A stretch of DNA of 64,000 nt, from positions 1,302,001-1,366,000 of the forward strand of contig CAVZRL010000009.1 of assembly GCA_963777775.1 (NCBI GenBank), given 5' to 3'. Within the stretch, counting starts at the first letter, position 1; each line of letters begins with the position of its first letter. The notes under the pieces are model-generated. The model was not told the origin of the DNA. It saw only the letters and a list, made by a program, of their open reading frames with translations, and ran no database searches. Below are positions 6,702-14,493 of this stretch, piece by piece. The translations under genes and the position numbers were made by a program. This DNA comes from WHSW01 sp963777775 (GTDB taxonomy: Bacteria; Actinomycetota; Thermoleophilia; Solirubrobacterales; 70-9).

Positions 6702-8765
6702 GTGCCGGCGGCTCAAGGACGCCCGGCTGATGACGATAGGTACCACGGGTTGGCTGGGCGCTCGAACACGCGAACGGACCCGAATCAGCGCCTGCTGGTC
6801 GGCGCGCTGCTGGGCTTCCTCGGCTTCGGGATCGCGGTCCACGTCGGCGCGATCCTGTTCGGCGGCGACGGGCTGTTCTACGAGCTCGCCAACTCGTGGC
6901 TCTACTACGCGCTGCTGGTCGCTTCCGCCTCCGCCTGCCTGCTGCGCGCCGTCGTCGTCGCGCGCGACCGGCTGGCCTGGGCGCTGATCGGGCTCGGCAT
7001 CGCCTCCTGGGCCGCGGGGGAGCTGACCTGGGTGCTGATCTTCGCCGAGCAGGCCAAGCCGCCCTACCCGTCGCTCTCCGACCTCCTCTACCTGACCATG
7101 TACCCGCTGATCGCGGCCGGTGTGCTGGTGCTGGCCGTGAGTGGCTCGCGGCGCCTGCGCGGCGCCGTCCTGCTCGATGGCGCGATCGCCGGACTCGGCG
7201 CCGCCGCGATCGGTGCGGCGCTGCTCGGTCCGGCGCTGAGCGGCTACTCGTCGCGCGATCCGGCAGCCGCGATCGTCGACGCCGCCTATCCGCTCGGCGA
7301 CATGGTGATCGTCGGTGGCGCGGCGGCCGGCGCGGTGATCCTCGGCTGGCGGCGCGATATGGCGCTGCTCGCGCTCGGCCTGGTCGCGATGGCGGTCGCC
7401 GACACCGCCTACCTCTATGCGGAGGCGACCACCGGGTACGTCGAGGGCTCAATCTACGACTCGGCCTGGGTCTTGGCGGCGGCCTTGATCGCGTTCGCGG
7501 CCTGGCAGCCCCGCACCGAGGCCGAGGCCCCGTCGATCGACGGGCGTGCCATGCTGCTCCCGAGCGTCGCCGCGCTGGCGGCGATCGCGCTTCTGGTCGC
7601 GGATCACTTCAACCGGGTGCCCGCGGTGGCGGTCGTGCTCGCCGCCGCGACCTTGGTCCTGGCCGTCGCCCACCTGGCGCTCGCATTCACCGAGAACACC
7701 GGCCTGCTCGCGGCCGCCCGCTCGGACGCGCTCACCGATGCGCTGACCGGGCTCGGCAACCGGCGTCGCCTGGTCACCGACCTCGAGCGGGCGACGACGG
7801 AAGCCGCCGAGGGGCGGCGCTACCTGCTGGCGATCTTCGACCTCGACGGCTTCAAGGCCTACAACGACACCTTCGGACACGGCGCCGGCGACCTGGTCCT
7901 GCGCCGGCTCGGGACGGCGCTCGACGCGGCGGTCCCCCGCCCGAGTCGTGCCTACCGGCTCGGCGGCGACGAGTTCTGCGTCCTTGCCCCCCTCGAGGGC
8001 GCCACCAAGCCGGACTCGATCATCGCCGCCTGCGCGGCCGCGCTCCGGGAGGACGGGGAGGGGTTCACGATCACGAGCTCGAAGGGGCGTGCCCTGATCC
8101 CGGCCGAGGTCCGCTCGCCGGCCGACGCGTTGCGGCTGGCCGACGGGCGCCTGTACGCGGACAAGGGCCGCTCGCCGCGCTCGTTCGAGCTCCAGGCCCG
8201 CGACCTGCTGCTCGGCGTCCTGCGCGAGCGCGAGCCCGGTCTCGGCGCGCACATGGAAGGGGTCGGCGAGTTCGCCGCCGAGCTGGCGCGAAGGCAGGGC
8301 CTCGACGCCGAGCAGATCGACGTCATTGGCCGCGCTGCCGAGCTGCACGACGTCGGCAAGATGGCGATCCCGGACGAGATCCTGACCAAGTCCGGGCCGC
8401 TCTCGGTCGAGGAATGGGACCTGATGCGCACCCACACCTTGATCGGCGAGCGGATGCTGAGCGTCGCCCCGGCGCTGGCCCCGGTCGCGCGGCTGGTCCG
8501 GGCGAGCCACGAGCGCTGGGACGGGAGCGGCTACCCGGACGGTCTCCGCGGCGCCGAGATCCCGGTCGGAGCTCGGATCATCGCGATCTGTGACGCGTAC
8601 GAGGCGATGGTCGAGAAACGCCCCTACCGCGAGTCGGTTGCGCCCGCCGAGGCGCTGGCCGAGCTGCGCGCGTACGGCGGCTCGCAGTTCGACCCCGAGC
8701 TGGTCGATATGTTCGCTCAGGTGCTCGAGTCCGACCCCAGGGTCGCGCTCGCCAGGCTCCCGTAG
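6702..8765 (+). CDS. Membrane GGDEF + HD-GYP c-di-GMP turnover protein
   Basis: 687 residues. The N-terminal half (about 30-330) has eight to ten hydrophobic helices and serves as a membrane sensor. A GGDEF domain follows (about 345-500) with DALTDALTGLGNRRRL, FDLDGFKAYNDTFGH and an intact active-site GGDEF (residues 421-425, in YRLGGDEFCVL), predicting diguanylate cyclase activity. A C-terminal HD-GYP domain (about 510-680) has ELHDVGKMAIPDEIL (His-Asp near 549), HTLIGERML and SHERWDGSGYPDGL, predicting c-di-GMP phosphodiesterase activity. Both catalytic motifs look complete, so it may be bifunctional. GTG 6702 is the longest start; the true start is not certain. It sits 13 bases after the glycan transferase. 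Confidence 0.9.
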   Translation: MPAAQGRPADDDRYHGLAGRSNTRTDPNQRLLVGALLGFLGFGIAVHVGAILFGGDGLFYELANSWLYYALLVASASACLLRAVVVARDRLAWALIGLGIASWAAGELTWVLIFAEQAKPPYPSLSDLLYLTMYPLIAAGVLVLAVSGSRRLRGAVLLDGAIAGLGAAAIGAALLGPALSGYSSRDPAAAIVDAAYPLGDMVIVGGAAAGAVILGWRRDMALLALGLVAMAVADTAYLYAEATTGYVEGSIYDSAWVLAAALIAFAAWQPRTEAEAPSIDGRAMLLPSVAALAAIALLVADHFNRVPAVAVVLAAATLVLAVAHLALAFTENTGLLAAARSDALTDALTGLGNRRRLVTDLERATTEAAEGRRYLLAIFDLDGFKAYNDTFGHGAGDLVLRRLGTALDAAVPRPSRAYRLGGDEFCVLAPLEGATKPDSIIAACAAALREDGEGFTITSSKGRALIPAEVRSPADALRLADGRLYADKGRSPRSFELQARDLLLGVLREREPGLGAHMEGVGEFAAELARRQGLDAEQIDVIGRAAELHDVGKMAIPDEILTKSGPLSVEEWDLMRTHTLIGERMLSVAPALAPVARLVRASHERWDGSGYPDGLRGAEIPVGARIIAICDAYEAMVEKRPYRESVAPAEALAELRAYGGSQFDPELVDMFAQVLESDPRVALARLP

Positions 8766-8769
8766 CGGC

Positions 8770-8787
8770 TGTCACAAAGTTGTTACA
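8770..8787. promoter_or_regulatory. 18-bp near-perfect dyad upstream of the atp operon
   Basis: TGTCACAAAGTTGTTACA, two TGTnACAA half-sites around a 2-base centre with a single mismatch. It lies 3 bases after the GGDEF/HD-GYP stop and about 165 bases before atpZ, ahead of a TATAGT hexamer at 8817-8822 that could be the operon's -10. The regulator is unknown. Confidence 0.4.
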
Positions 8788-8935
8788 AGCGGGCTCCGGC
8801 GTAGACCCCGTTTGGATATAGTCGGCGAAGCCGCCTGGCCTCCGGGGCACGCGCCGGATGGTGGGCGGCTGTCACGTCCCTGGGATCGATCGGATACGCG
8901 ACCGTCATTGCCTGGCCGCAGCTTCAGCTCTTCGG

Positions 8936-9133
8936 ATGACAGATGGCCCCCCGAGCCGGGTGGACGCCGCCACGGCGGGCGTCTCCCTGATCGCGGCGAT
9001 CGTGGTCGGCGCGCTCGTCGGGTACGGACTCGGCTCGCTGGTCGGGCTTGCCGTGCCCCTCGGCCTGATTGGGCTGTTCGCGGGCCTCGCCGCCGGCTTT
9101 GCTCTTGTCTACGCTCGCTTTAGACGGCTCTGA
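8936..9133 (+). CDS. AtpZ/AtpI-type small membrane protein
   Basis: 65 residues with two hydrophobic hairpin helices: AGVSLIAAIVVGALVGYGLG and AVPLGLIGLFAGLAAGFALVY. The first helix ends in the GALxGYxLG pattern and the second in LFAGLAAGF, as in AtpZ-family proteins encoded first in many atp operons, where they have been proposed to assist c-ring assembly or Mg uptake. ATG 8936 is chosen because the frame upstream shows no membrane or family sequence. No other gene lies between 8766 and 8935. It probably starts the atp transcript. Confidence 0.7.
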   Translation: MTDGPPSRVDAATAGVSLIAAIVVGALVGYGLGSLVGLAVPLGLIGLFAGLAAGFALVYARFRRL

Positions 9134-9524
9134 GAGCCGGACCGGCGGACCCGGCCTGCTCGTTCGCTACGCCGACCTCGTCGTCTTGGCGCTCGCCCTG
9201 CCGGTCTTTCTGCTCACCGGATGGCCGCTGCTCGGCTACGCCGTCGCGGCCGCGGCGTGGCTCGCCCAGCACGCGATCCTCGCCGCCGCCGACCGCTTTG
9301 CCGCCGCCTCCCTCGCCGGGGGCGACCGGCGCCGCGCGATGGGGGCGATCGGCGCTGCGACGCTCGCTCGGGTGTGGCTGGTGGCGCTCGCAATCCTGCT
9401 CGTCGGTCTACTCGGCGAGCGCGAGGACGGCCTCGCCGCAGCGCTGCTCAGCCTCGTCCTGGTCACTGTTCACCTGGTCTGCCTCGGGTTGACCAAGCTG
9501 CTCTACCCGGAGCCGTCGCGATGA
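9105..9524 (+). CDS. AtpI-like four-helix membrane protein
   Basis: About 139 residues with four predicted membrane helices (LVVLALALPVFLLTGW, LLGYAVAAAAWLAQHAIL, RVWLVALAILLVGLL, LLSLVLVTVHLVCLGL), located between the AtpZ-like gene and atpB, the usual place of ATP synthase protein I (uncI). AtpI family members help assemble the c-ring. Sequence similarity is not diagnostic, so the call rests on topology and position. The start is unsure: in-frame TTG codons occur at 9069, 9099 and 9105, and a non-standard CTG at 9156 would begin just after the atpZ-like stop. The stop overlaps the atpB ATG (ATGA). Confidence 0.6.
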   Translation: MSTLALDGSESRTGGPGLLVRYADLVVLALALPVFLLTGWPLLGYAVAAAAWLAQHAILAAADRFAAASLAGGDRRRAMGAIGAATLARVWLVALAILLVGLLGEREDGLAAALLSLVLVTVHLVCLGLTKLLYPEPSR

Positions 9525-10435
9525 GCACCAAGGTCAAGGTCTTCCTCGCGCTCGGGCTCTACCTGCTGGTCACCGTGCTGCTGGTCGTGATCGTCGGCAG
9601 CGCCGGCGAGAACGACGAGTTCCAGCCCCAGAACGAGTTCAAGCTCGAGCCTTGGATCGAGATCACGATCGGCGGCATCGACGTCTCGATCAACAAGGCG
9701 GTGCTCTACCTGCTGCTCGCCAGCGGCCTGACGATCGGGACGATGGTCTTCATCGCCCGCCGGATGAGCACCGGCAAGCCGAACAAGACCCAGATGGCCG
9801 TCGAGCTCGCCTTCGACCTGACGCGCAACAACATCACCGGCGGCAACATCCCCGACGAGCGGCTTGCGAGGAGGTGGTTCCCGTATCTCGCCGGGCTCTT
9901 CTTCTTCATCTGGTTCTCGAACATGCTCGGCTATCTGCCGCTGCCGACCAACACGGAGCACAAGGTCGACATCTTCGGGCTCGAGGTGCCGTCGCTTGCG
10001 ATCTACGCCGCTACGGCCAACATCTCGATCCCGCTCGTGCTGGCCCTGATCTCGGTCGCCGCATACCACCTCGAGGGCGTGCGTGCGAAGGGGCTGTTCG
10101 GCTACCTGAAGTCGTGGCTGCCACCGGGGCTCGAGGACATGAACATCTTCGGCCGGGCGGCGATCTGGGTGATTGAGGCGATCTCGCACATGGTGCGGCT
10201 GATCTCGCTCTCGGTGCGTCTCTTTGCCAACATACTCGCCGGCCACCTGCTGATCCTGTTCATGGCCGGGGGGCTCGCCGTCCTGCTCGGTCTGGCCGCG
10301 CTCGGCGTCCTCACCTTCCCGCTCGCGTTTGCGTTCTTCGTCTTCGAGATCGGGCTGGTCGCGACCCTGCAGGCATTCATCTTCTCGACCCTGACAGCCA
10401 TCTACATCGGCGGCGCGACCGCCGAGAGTCACTAG
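9521..10435 (+). CDS. atpB: ATP synthase Fo subunit a
   Basis: Membrane stator subunit forming the proton half-channels. 304 residues; N-terminal TM (about 7-28), a periplasmic stretch, then helices ending in the conserved C-terminal bundle. The essential arginine is Arg233 in ISLSVRLFANILAGH, and the last helix has FEIGLVATLQAFIFSTLTAIYI with the family's Gln. The motif WFPYLAGLFFFIWFSNMLGYLPLPTN is typical. ATG at 9521 fits family length although the frame is open 300 bases upstream. Second structural step of the operon, followed after 15 bases by atpE. Confidence 0.96.
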   Translation: MSTKVKVFLALGLYLLVTVLLVVIVGSAGENDEFQPQNEFKLEPWIEITIGGIDVSINKAVLYLLLASGLTIGTMVFIARRMSTGKPNKTQMAVELAFDLTRNNITGGNIPDERLARRWFPYLAGLFFFIWFSNMLGYLPLPTNTEHKVDIFGLEVPSLAIYAATANISIPLVLALISVAAYHLEGVRAKGLFGYLKSWLPPGLEDMNIFGRAAIWVIEAISHMVRLISLSVRLFANILAGHLLILFMAGGLAVLLGLAALGVLTFPLAFAFFVFEIGLVATLQAFIFSTLTAIYIGGATAESH

Positions 10436-10450
10436 AAAAGGAGCAACTCA

Positions 10451-10732
10451 ATGGACCTGTTGATTCCACTCGCGCAGGCAGCCGACGAGGCGCTTGCGAC
10501 GGGCATCACCGACGCCGGTAGGGCGATCGCGCTCGGCGTCGGCGCCGGGCTCGGCTCGATCGGCGCCGGGATCGGGATCGGGATCATCTTCGGCAAGGAG
10601 ATCGAGTCCGTCGCCCGCCAGCCGGAGATGGCCACCGAACTGCAGTCGATCCGCTGGCTCGGCTTCGCGCTCACCGAGGCGGTCGCCTTCTACACCTTCA
10701 TCTTCGGCCTGATCGCGTTCTTCCTCACCTAG
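10451..10732 (+). CDS. atpE: ATP synthase Fo subunit c
   Basis: Forms the rotary proton-translocating ring. 93 residues as one helical hairpin: glycine-rich helix 1 (GVGAGLGSIGAGIGIGIIFG), polar loop with ARQPE, and helix 2 with the ion-binding Glu76 in FALTEAVAFY. Residues typical of sodium-binding c subunits (Gln in helix 1, Glu-Ser in helix 2) are absent, so proton coupling is inferred. An N-terminal extension of about 20 residues precedes helix 1. Strong ribosome-binding site AAAAGGAG at 10436-10443, 7 bases before ATG, consistent with the high synthesis rate needed for a multi-copy ring. Confidence 0.96.
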   Translation: MDLLIPLAQAADEALATGITDAGRAIALGVGAGLGSIGAGIGIGIIFGKEIESVARQPEMATELQSIRWLGFALTEAVAFYTFIFGLIAFFLT

Positions 10733-10735
10733 GCC

Positions 10736-11335
10736 GTGGAGACGCTCGGCGACATCGGCGCGCTCCTGTTCGCTCAGGCGGAGCATGCGACGGAGGAGGA
10801 GGGAGGCGGCAGCTTCCTCGTCTCGCCCTCGCTGGGGCTCATGTTCTGGACCGTGCTCGCCTTCGGCGTGACCATGTTCGTGCTCGCCAAGGTCGCCTTT
10901 CCGCGGATCGGCGATGCGCTCGAGAAGCGAGCGAATGCGATCAACGAGAACATCGAGGCCTCCGAGCGCCAGCGTCAGGAGGCCGAGGAGCTGCTCGCCG
11001 AGTACCGCCAGCGCCTGCGCGAGGCGCGCGAGCAGGCCGACGACATCGTCGCCCGGGCGCGCAAGGCGTCCGACGCCGCCGTCGCCGAGGCGAGCGCGGA
11101 TGGCAAGGCCAAGCGCGAGGAGCTGGTCGCGGCGGCCCGCAAGGACATCGAGGCCGAGACGCGGCGCTCGCTGGAGACCATCCGCAAGGAGGTCGCCGAC
11201 CTGACCGTGCTCGCGACCGAGAAGGTGACCCGCAAGACGCTCGACGATGCCGACCAGAAGCGGCTCGTCGAGGAGGCCCTCGCCGAGGTCGACTTCTCGA
11301 CCCTCGCCGGCACGAGCGCCGAGGAGCGGAGCTAG
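10736..11335 (+). CDS. atpF: ATP synthase Fo subunit b
   Basis: Peripheral stalk subunit. 199 residues starting with GTG three bases after the atpE stop. A short N-terminal segment precedes one membrane helix (about 32-52, LGLMFWTVLAFGVTMFVLAKVAF), then a long charged helix of about 130 residues rich in Ala, Glu, Arg and Lys (RQRQEAEELLAEYRQRLREA onward), which forms the right-handed coiled coil with its partner. Only one b-type gene is present, so a homodimer is expected. Followed by atpH with the same short spacing. Confidence 0.95.
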   Translation: METLGDIGALLFAQAEHATEEEGGGSFLVSPSLGLMFWTVLAFGVTMFVLAKVAFPRIGDALEKRANAINENIEASERQRQEAEELLAEYRQRLREAREQADDIVARARKASDAAVAEASADGKAKREELVAAARKDIEAETRRSLETIRKEVADLTVLATEKVTRKTLDDADQKRLVEEALAEVDFSTLAGTSAEERS

Positions 11336-11338
11336 GCC

Positions 11339-11872
11339 GTGGAGGAGATCGCCCGGGTGTATGCAGACGCGCTATTCGAGGCGGCGCGCGACAAGGACGA
11401 CCTCGATCTCGTCCACGAGCAGCTCGGGCAGTTCGCCGACGCGATCAACGAGTCCAACGACATGCGGGTGTTCTTCTTCAGCCCCTACTTCTCCTCGGCA
11501 GAGAAGCGCGCCGCGATCGCGCGCTCGGTCGATGGCGCCAGTCCCGAGCTGGTCAACTTCCTCGAGCTGCTCGCCGAGAAGCACAGGATGCCGGCGATCT
11601 TCCGGATCCGGGCCCGCTTCGACGAGTTCTGGGCGAAGGCGAACAAGCGCCTCGAGGTGACCTTGACGAGCGCCGTCGATCTCGACCCGTCGGTAGTCGA
11701 GCAGGTCGGTAACGAGGTCAAGCGCCAGACCGAGCGCACGATCGACCTCGAGAGCCAGGTCGACCCGGAGATCCTCGGCGGGCTCGTGCTGCGGGTCGGG
11801 AACATGGTCCTCGACGCGAGCCTGCGCAGCAAGCTGGAGAGACTGAGAAAGGAAGTCGCCGCGGCGACTTAA
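11339..11872 (+). CDS. atpH: ATP synthase F1 subunit delta
   Basis: Connects the peripheral stalk to the top of F1. 177 residues with the OSCP/delta pattern: N-terminal VYADALFEAARDKDDLDLVHEQL six-helix bundle, FFFSPYFSSAEKRAAI around residues 44-60, and the C-terminal VDPEILGGLVLRVGNMVLDASLRSKLERLR. Standalone delta, not the b-delta fusion seen in mycobacteria. GTG start at 11339, three bases after the atpF stop. Confidence 0.95.
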   Translation: MEEIARVYADALFEAARDKDDLDLVHEQLGQFADAINESNDMRVFFFSPYFSSAEKRAAIARSVDGASPELVNFLELLAEKHRMPAIFRIRARFDEFWAKANKRLEVTLTSAVDLDPSVVEQVGNEVKRQTERTIDLESQVDPEILGGLVLRVGNMVLDASLRSKLERLRKEVAAAT

Positions 11873-11894
11873 CTATCCAAGGAGACTGACCCAA

Positions 11895-13526
11895 GTGGAG
11901 ATCAAGCCGGACGAGATTTCGAAGATCCTCAGGCAGCGGATCGAGGGCCTGGAGGCCGACGCCGCCGACCTCTCGGAGGTCGGGACGGTGCTCTCGGTGG
12001 CGGACGGGATCGCGCGCGTGCACGGACTCGACAACTGCATGTCGCTGGAGATGCTCGACCTGCCGCACGACGTGACCGGCCTCGCGCTCAACCTCGAGGC
12101 CGACAACGTCGGCGTGGTCCTGTTCGGCGAGTGGGAGAAGATCGTCGAGGGGGACACGGTGAAGCGGACCGGCCGCCTGCTCGAGATCCCGGTCGGCGAG
12201 TCGCTGCTCGGGCGGATCGTCGACCCGCTCGGCCGCCCGCTCGACGACAAGGGCGAGGTCCACACCTCCGACACCCGTCCGGCCGAGTTCAAGGCGCCCG
12301 GCGTGGTCGAGCGTCAGCCGGTCGACACCCCCGTGCAGACCGGGCTCAAGGCGATCGACGGGATGATCCCGATCGGCCGCGGCCAGCGCGAATTGATCAT
12401 CGGCGACCGCCAGACCGGCAAGTCCGCGATCGCGATCGACACGATCATCAACAACAAGGACAAGGACCTGATCTGCGTCTACGTCGCCGTCGGCCAGCGG
12501 ATGTCGACCGTGGTCCAGGTCGCCGGGATCCTCGACGACAACGGCGCGCTCGAGAACACGATCATCGTCGCTGCGCCCGCCGACGAGGCGGCGCCGATCA
12601 AGTTCATGGCGCCCTACGCCGGCTGCGCGATGGCCGAGCACTTCCTGTACGAGGGCAAGGACACGCTGGTGGTCTACGACGACCTCACCAAGCACGCGTC
12701 GGCCTACCGGCAGATGTCGCTGTTGTTGCGCCGCCCGCCGGGGCGCGAGGCCTATCCGGGCGATGTCTTCTACCTGCACTCGCGGCTGCTCGAGCGAGCC
12801 GTCCGCCTCAACGACGACCTCGGCGGCGGCTCGATGACCGCCCTGCCGATCATCGAGACGCAGGCCAACGACGTCTCCGCCTACATCCCCACCAACGTGA
12901 TCTCGATCACCGACGGCCAGATCTTCCTCGAAGGCGACCTGTTCTACTCGGGCGTGCGGCCGGCGATCAACGTCGGCATCTCGGTCTCGCGGGTGGGCGG
13001 CAACGCGCAGACGAAGGCGATGAAGAAGGTCGCGGGCAAGCTCAAGCTCGACCTCTCGCAGTACCGCGACCTGGAGGCGTTCGCCCAGTTCGGCTCGGAG
13101 CTCGACCCGGAGACCCAGAAGCAGCTCAGCCGCGGCGAGCGCCTGGTCGAGATGCTGAACCAGAACGAGCGCAGCCCGCTGTCGGTCGGCGCGCAGGTGG
13201 CCTCGATCTACGCCGGCACCGGTGGCTACCTCGACCGGATCAAGGTCGAGCGGGTGCACGACTTCCTCGACCAGACGCTGAGCCGACTGAAGTCGGAGAA
13301 CTCGGACCTGATGGATCGGATCGACGACGGCCAGCTCTCCGACGAGGACGAGGAGGCGCTGGGCGAGGCACTCGCCGAGGCGGTCGACGACTTCGGCCCC
13401 GACTTCGATGCAGAGGGCCAGCCGCTCGAGGAGGGCGAGTCGGACCGAATCAGGTCCGAGCACGAGCGCGAGCAGCCGGCCCGCACCGAGGACGAAGCAG
13501 AGGAGCTCGAGGAGGTGCCGGCTTAG
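11895..13526 (+). CDS. atpA: ATP synthase F1 subunit alpha
   Basis: Non-catalytic nucleotide-binding subunit of F1. 543 residues, GTG start with GGAG at 11880-11883. Beta-barrel domain with GLDNCMSLEMLDLP, Walker A GDRQTGKS at 170-177 (Lys176; Ser177 in place of the usual Thr), PGREAYPGDVFYLHSRLLERA near 290, and the arginine-finger region ISVSRVGGNAQTKAMK near 360. The protein is about 30-40 residues longer than typical bacterial alpha because of an acidic C-terminal tail (about 490-543, rich in Asp/Glu). Mycobacterial alpha also has a C-terminal extension, which restrains ATP hydrolysis; similarity of sequence between the two is not claimed. Confidence 0.97.
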   Translation: MEIKPDEISKILRQRIEGLEADAADLSEVGTVLSVADGIARVHGLDNCMSLEMLDLPHDVTGLALNLEADNVGVVLFGEWEKIVEGDTVKRTGRLLEIPVGESLLGRIVDPLGRPLDDKGEVHTSDTRPAEFKAPGVVERQPVDTPVQTGLKAIDGMIPIGRGQRELIIGDRQTGKSAIAIDTIINNKDKDLICVYVAVGQRMSTVVQVAGILDDNGALENTIIVAAPADEAAPIKFMAPYAGCAMAEHFLYEGKDTLVVYDDLTKHASAYRQMSLLLRRPPGREAYPGDVFYLHSRLLERAVRLNDDLGGGSMTALPIIETQANDVSAYIPTNVISITDGQIFLEGDLFYSGVRPAINVGISVSRVGGNAQTKAMKKVAGKLKLDLSQYRDLEAFAQFGSELDPETQKQLSRGERLVEMLNQNERSPLSVGAQVASIYAGTGGYLDRIKVERVHDFLDQTLSRLKSENSDLMDRIDDGQLSDEDEEALGEALAEAVDDFGPDFDAEGQPLEEGESDRIRSEHEREQPARTEDEAEELEEVPA

Positions 13527-13552
13527 GTCATGCCGAGTGGCGGCGATAGCTG

Positions 13553-14473
13553 ATGGCTACGCAGAAGGAAGTCAAGAACCGGATCGCGTCGGTCAAGAAC
13601 ATCCACAAGATCACGCGGGCGATGGAGATGGTCGCGGCTGCGCGGCTGCGCCGCGCCGAGCAGCGGATCGACAACATGCGCCCCTATGCGCAGGCGATCC
13701 GCAAGATGACCAAGCAGGTCGCCGACGCCTCCGCCGGCGTGATCCCGCGGATCGCGCTGCTCGAGGAGCGCAAGGACGAGAAGGGCGTCGGCGTGATCCT
13801 GGTCACCGGCGACCGCGGGCTCGCGGGCGCCTTCAACACCAACATCATCCGCGAGGGCATCCGTCTCAAGCGCGAGTTCACCGGCGAGGGGGCCGAGGTC
13901 CACTTCTCGGTTGTCGGTCGGCGCGGCAACTCGACGATGACCTTCCGCGGCGAGACGGTGACCAGCTCCTACGTCGGCTTCACCGACCGCCCGGCGTTCA
14001 CCGACGCGCGCGAAATCTCGCGCGACGTGACCGCGGCCTACGTCGACGAGGAGCTCGACCGCGTCGAGCTGATCTACAACCGCTACGTCTCGCCGCTGAC
14101 CCAGTACGTACGCCGCCAGACGCTGCTGCCGATGCAGGAGGCGGAGGTCTTCGGCGAGGGCATCCCCGAGCCCGAGGAGCCCGCCGACCCGGATCTGGCC
14201 GAGGCGCACGAGAAGGCGTACTGGGACTACGAGCCCGACCCGGAGAAGCTGCTGCCGATGCTGTTCGAGGAGTACGTCGACCTGTCGGTCTACAGGGCGC
14301 TGCTCGAGTCGTCGGCATCGGAGCTGGGCGCGCGGATGACCGCGATGCGCTCGGCGGCCGAGAACGCTCAGGACATGATCGGAGACCTGACGCTGGCGAT
14401 GAACCGGGCGCGGCAGGCGGAGATCACGCAGGAGATTCTGGAAGTGGTCGGCGGCGCCGAGGCGCTCGGCTGA
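13553..14473 (+). CDS. atpG: ATP synthase F1 subunit gamma
   Basis: Central rotary shaft. 306 residues beginning with ATQKEVKNRIASVKNIHKITRAMEMVAAARLRRAE, the N-terminal coiled-coil helix, and ending with ARMTAMRSAAENAQDMIGDLTLAMNRARQAEITQEILEVVGGAEAL, the C-terminal helix. Compared with the usual 285-290 residues there is an acidic insertion at about 198-228 (FGEGIPEPEEPADPDLAEAH and following) before LLPMLFEEYV. Actinobacterial gamma subunits are known to carry extra loops of this kind. ATG at 13553. Confidence 0.96.
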   Translation: MATQKEVKNRIASVKNIHKITRAMEMVAAARLRRAEQRIDNMRPYAQAIRKMTKQVADASAGVIPRIALLEERKDEKGVGVILVTGDRGLAGAFNTNIIREGIRLKREFTGEGAEVHFSVVGRRGNSTMTFRGETVTSSYVGFTDRPAFTDAREISRDVTAAYVDEELDRVELIYNRYVSPLTQYVRRQTLLPMQEAEVFGEGIPEPEEPADPDLAEAHEKAYWDYEPDPEKLLPMLFEEYVDLSVYRALLESSASELGARMTAMRSAAENAQDMIGDLTLAMNRARQAEITQEILEVVGGAEALG

Positions 14474-14493
14474 CGCCGACATGGAAAGGGAAC

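Noticed and set aside
8770..8787. Rex or CRP operator
   Set aside because: Half-sites TGTnACAA do not match either consensus in spacing or sequence.
11718..13463. Minus-strand frame over 580 codons opposite atpA
   Set aside because: Shadow of atpA; no recognisable protein.
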